Assembly (NCBI GenBank): GCA_964616175.1
Contig: CAZTUH010000004.1
Location: forward strand, 123,590-187,589
Reading direction: 5' to 3'
Source of the DNA: CAZTUH01 sp964616175
GTDB taxonomy: Bacteria; Pseudomonadota; Gammaproteobacteria; Burkholderiales; Burkholderiaceae_B
Length of the DNA: 64,000 nt
Position 1 is the first letter of the stretch. Each line of letters opens with the position of its first letter. Below the pieces are notes generated by a model, which saw nothing but the letters and a program-made list of their open reading frames with translations, had not been told where the DNA came from and searched no databases. This document shows, piece by piece, positions 61,526 through 64,000 of this stretch. The position numbers and the translations under genes are program-made.

Positions 61526-64000
61526 ATGAATTCAAAATTAAGTACTGGTAAGTTAACACCTATGATGCAACAATATTTCAGGTTAAAAGACCAAGCAGGG
61601 CAATCATTGCTATTCTACAGAATGGGTGAGTTCTATGAAATGTTTTACGATGATGCAAAACGTGCTTCTCATTTGCTAAATCTGACATTAACAAAAAGGG
61701 GGACCTACAACGGAGTTCCAATACCCATGGCTGGAATCCCCGTAAATAATTTAGAAGCCTACCTAAAAAATCTATTGGAAAAAGGAGAGTCAGTTGCTAT
61801 AGGAGAACAAATAGGAAATTCTGCTACTTCAGAAGGTATCTTTGAAAGAAAAATTGTTCGAATTGTTACTCCAGGAACTTTAACAGAAGATGCCCTATTA
61901 CCCAAAAAAGAAGATCGGATTCTAGCAGCAATCTATCCTCAAAAAAAACTTGAATTTACATTTTTTGGATTAGCTTTTCTAAACATGGTAAGTGGGGAAT
62001 TTAAAGTAACAGAGTTTGTCGAATCACAACTAGAATCTCAACTACATAGAATATCTCCTGCTGAAATTGTGTATCCTGAGGCTCTTACGACCTTACCATC
62101 TTTCAATAGTTCTTATTCATCGATACCAGATTGGCATTTTGAGTTTGAAAATGCGAGAAACCAGCTTTTAGCACATTTTAAAGCAGATTCTTTGTCAAGC
62201 TTTGAAATGGAGAAAGTTCCGATTGCTTTATGTGCTGCAGGAGCTTTGCTTAAGTATGCAATCCGAACACAATTTCGGATTTTGTCGCACATTCAGAGCA
62301 TTCAAATTGAGCAATCCAACGAATATATTTTCTTAGATCCAAATACAAGAAGGAATTTAGAGCTAACAAAGACCATCAAAGGAAATGAAAATTTCACATT
62401 ATTTTCTACATTAGATAAGTGTAAGACTTCCATGGGTAGCCGTCTTTTGCGTCGTTGGTTACATCATCCATTGCGCAAAAAAAATTTAATCCTATTAAGA
62501 CAAGATGCTATTTCAGCATTGTTAATTAAATCTGAAACATATCCTTGTCAATTCAATAACAATATTAAATCTGCATTAACTAAACTTCCAGATATTGAAC
62601 GAATTACTTCTAGAATAGCACTTTATTCAGTTCGTCCTAGAGAATTAGCATCTATAAGAAATTCTCTCGTTGTTTTTCCAATTCTTCAAAAAGAGTTATC
62701 AAAATTGCAAGGTTCAACTTATCTAACTAATCTTTGCAATTCCTTCCGATTAGAAAAATCCTTTTCTAACCTTTTAGAACAGGCAATCTTACCTGAACCG
62801 GCATCAACAATTCGCGATGGATGGGTAATAGCTCATGGCTATGATGAAGAACTAGATAAGTTTCGCATCCAAGCAGAAAATGCTAGTGAATATTTGTCTC
62901 AGCTTGAGAAAAAAGAACGCGAGAAAACGGGAATTAACAACTTGCGAATTGAGTTTAATCGAGCATATGGATTTTATATTGAAGTAACACATTCCCAAAT
63001 TAACAAAGTTCCAAAAGATTATTTGAGACGACAAACCTTAAAAAACATCGAGAGGTATACAAATCCGGAATTAAAAATTCTGGAAGATAAAATCCTTTCT
63101 GCAAAAGAAAGATCATTATTGAGAGAAAAATGGATCTTTGAAAAGGTTTTAGAATCTCTCGTTTCTCATATCCATTCCTTAATGACTTGTGCTCAGGCTA
63201 TTGCAGAGATTGATGTTTTGCTGAATTTAGCTGAACATGCAAGGATTCATAATTGGGTTTCCCCGAAGATTAGTGAAGAGAATGAGATTCATATCGAATC
63301 TGGTAGGCATCCTGTTTTAGAACAAAACTTGGAAAATTTTGTTCCAAATGATTGTACTCTCAATGAGATTGATCGCTTATTGCTCATTACAGGACCAAAT
63401 ATGGGAGGAAAGTCAACTTATATGAGACAAACAGCTCTAATTGCATTGCTAGCATGCATAGGAAGTTTTGTGCCTGCTAGCAATGCACGGATTGGCCAAT
63501 TAGACAGAATTTTTACACGGATTGGAGCAGCTGATGACATTTCAGAAAAAAAATCAACATTCATGTTGGAAATGATAGAAACCGGAGTTATCCTAAATTC
63601 CAGCACAAAAAACAGTTTAGTTTTAATGGACGAGGTAGGCCGAGGAACTTCTACTTATGATGGATTAGCTCTAGCATGGGCTATCTGCCGATACCTCCTA
63701 AAAAAAAATAAAGCATTGACATTATTTTCAACACATTACTTCGAATTAACAACCCAGATAGAAAAAGAAGAAGGAGCTAAAAACATACATGTAGCGTCTT
63801 TAGAAGATAAATCAGGAGATATTATCCTGCTTCATAAGGTATGTGAAGGACCTACAAACAAAAGTTACGGAATTTATGTTGCAAAACGAGCTGGAATTCC
63901 AGAAATTGTAATACACGAAGCAAAAAATGAGCTTGATCGTCTTGAATTAATATGTAAAAAAAATGGAATCAACTCATCTGACTTATGCTTAGAAAAGAAT
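61526..64000 (+). CDS. mutS: DNA mismatch repair protein MutS (3' end outside window)
   Basis: Mismatch-recognition ATPase. Open from ATG 61526 to the window edge, about 825 residues of the usual 850-880. The mismatch-binding domain has LLFYRMGEFYEMFYDDA near 30, with the Phe-x-Glu pair (FYE) that contacts mispairs. The ATPase has TGPNMGGKSTYMRQ near 622, DEVGRGTSTYDGLA near 702 and STHYFELT near 737. An internal ATG at 61562 (MMQQYFRL) is a possible later start. Retention matters because many strongly reduced genomes lose mutS. Confidence 0.96.
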   Translation, partial: MNSKLSTGKLTPMMQQYFRLKDQAGQSLLFYRMGEFYEMFYDDAKRASHLLNLTLTKRGTYNGVPIPMAGIPVNNLEAYLKNLLEKGESVAIGEQIGNSATSEGIFERKIVRIVTPGTLTEDALLPKKEDRILAAIYPQKKLEFTFFGLAFLNMVSGEFKVTEFVESQLESQLHRISPAEIVYPEALTTLPSFNSSYSSIPDWHFEFENARNQLLAHFKADSLSSFEMEKVPIALCAAGALLKYAIRTQFRILSHIQSIQIEQSNEYIFLDPNTRRNLELTKTIKGNENFTLFSTLDKCKTSMGSRLLRRWLHHPLRKKNLILLRQDAISALLIKSETYPCQFNNNIKSALTKLPDIERITSRIALYSVRPRELASIRNSLVVFPILQKELSKLQGSTYLTNLCNSFRLEKSFSNLLEQAILPEPASTIRDGWVIAHGYDEELDKFRIQAENASEYLSQLEKKEREKTGINNLRIEFNRAYGFYIEVTHSQINKVPKDYLRRQTLKNIERYTNPELKILEDKILSAKERSLLREKWIFEKVLESLVSHIHSLMTCAQAIAEIDVLLNLAEHARIHNWVSPKISEENEIHIESGRHPVLEQNLENFVPNDCTLNEIDRLLLITGPNMGGKSTYMRQTALIALLACIGSFVPASNARIGQLDRIFTRIGAADDISEKKSTFMLEMIETGVILNSSTKNSLVLMDEVGRGTSTYDGLALAWAICRYLLKKNKALTLFSTHYFELTTQIEKEEGAKNIHVASLEDKSGDIILLHKVCEGPTNKSYGIYVAKRAGIPEIVIHEAKNELDRLELICKKNGINSSDLCLEKN

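Overview
The window is a dense, visibly AT-rich stretch of a bacterial chromosome. It looks like a genome-reduced betaproteobacterium, probably host-associated. The lineage inference rests on gene order and protein starts: lolB-ispE-tRNA-Gln-prs-rplY-pth-ychF, pyrG-kdsA-eno, cysS-accA-tilS-lysC-tRNA-Ser, and betaproteobacterial-looking N-termini of Prs, MoaA and SuhB. Reduction is inferred from missing members of usually conserved blocks (no ybeZ or ybeX around ybeY/lnt, no pdxA between surA and rsmA, no ppi genes between the TPR gene and lpxH), from a frameshifted queA, and from a long empty AT-rich gap. I see no insertion sequence, phage gene, CRISPR array or rRNA gene.

Layout. 1-6.5 kb: tktA (3' end cut by the window), ubiD, the queA pseudogene and tgt. 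6.6-13.6 kb: yajC-secD-secF, miaB, ybeY and lnt. 13.7-14.0 kb: tRNA-Ala, -Glu and -Asp. 14.3-19.9 kb: a near-complete molybdenum cofactor block (moaC, moaD, moaE, moaB, moeA, mobA, moaA) ending in fdhD. 20.4-23.5 kb: an RhtA-like exporter, tRNA-Lys and mgtE. 23.5-28.2 kb: rsmA, surA and lptD. 28.6-31.2 kb: groES-groEL and coaD. 31.2-37.1 kb: a minus-strand operon lolB-ispE-tRNA-Gln-prs-rplY-pth-CPBP protease-ychF. 37.4-42.8 kb: a FAD-linked 2-hydroxyacid dehydrogenase, eno, kdsA and pyrG. 43.7-52.2 kb: alr followed by an unusual locus of a sensor-MFS fusion, a Cache-HAMP-SpoIIE phosphatase-like protein, an orphan ABC substrate-binding protein and a GCS2-type ligase. 52.4-64 kb: tRNA-Arg, tRNA-Ser, lysC, tilS, accA, cysS, a TPR protein, lpxH, uppP, suhB and mutS (cut by the window end).

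Most genes serve core functions: protein export and outer-membrane biogenesis (Sec, SurA, LptD, Lnt, LolB, KdsA, LpxH, UppP), translation and tRNA modification, and central metabolism. The Moco/FdhD block implies a bis-MGD enzyme such as formate dehydrogenase elsewhere in the genome. Three themes deserve a second look. First, several proteins keep their fold but lose catalytic residues: SuhB lacks two metal-ligand aspartates, the SpoIIE-type domain lacks two metal-site aspartates, and RsmA has Ser for Asn in its NLPY motif. Second, the four-gene sensor/transport/ligase locus at 44.9-52.2 kb is retained and is not explained by housekeeping. Third, long perfect inverted repeats with little or no spacer lie inside coding sequences (lnt, moeA, moaA, lptD, rplY, the MFS gene) and between genes, with no common sequence, suggesting a mutational process rather than a repeat family.
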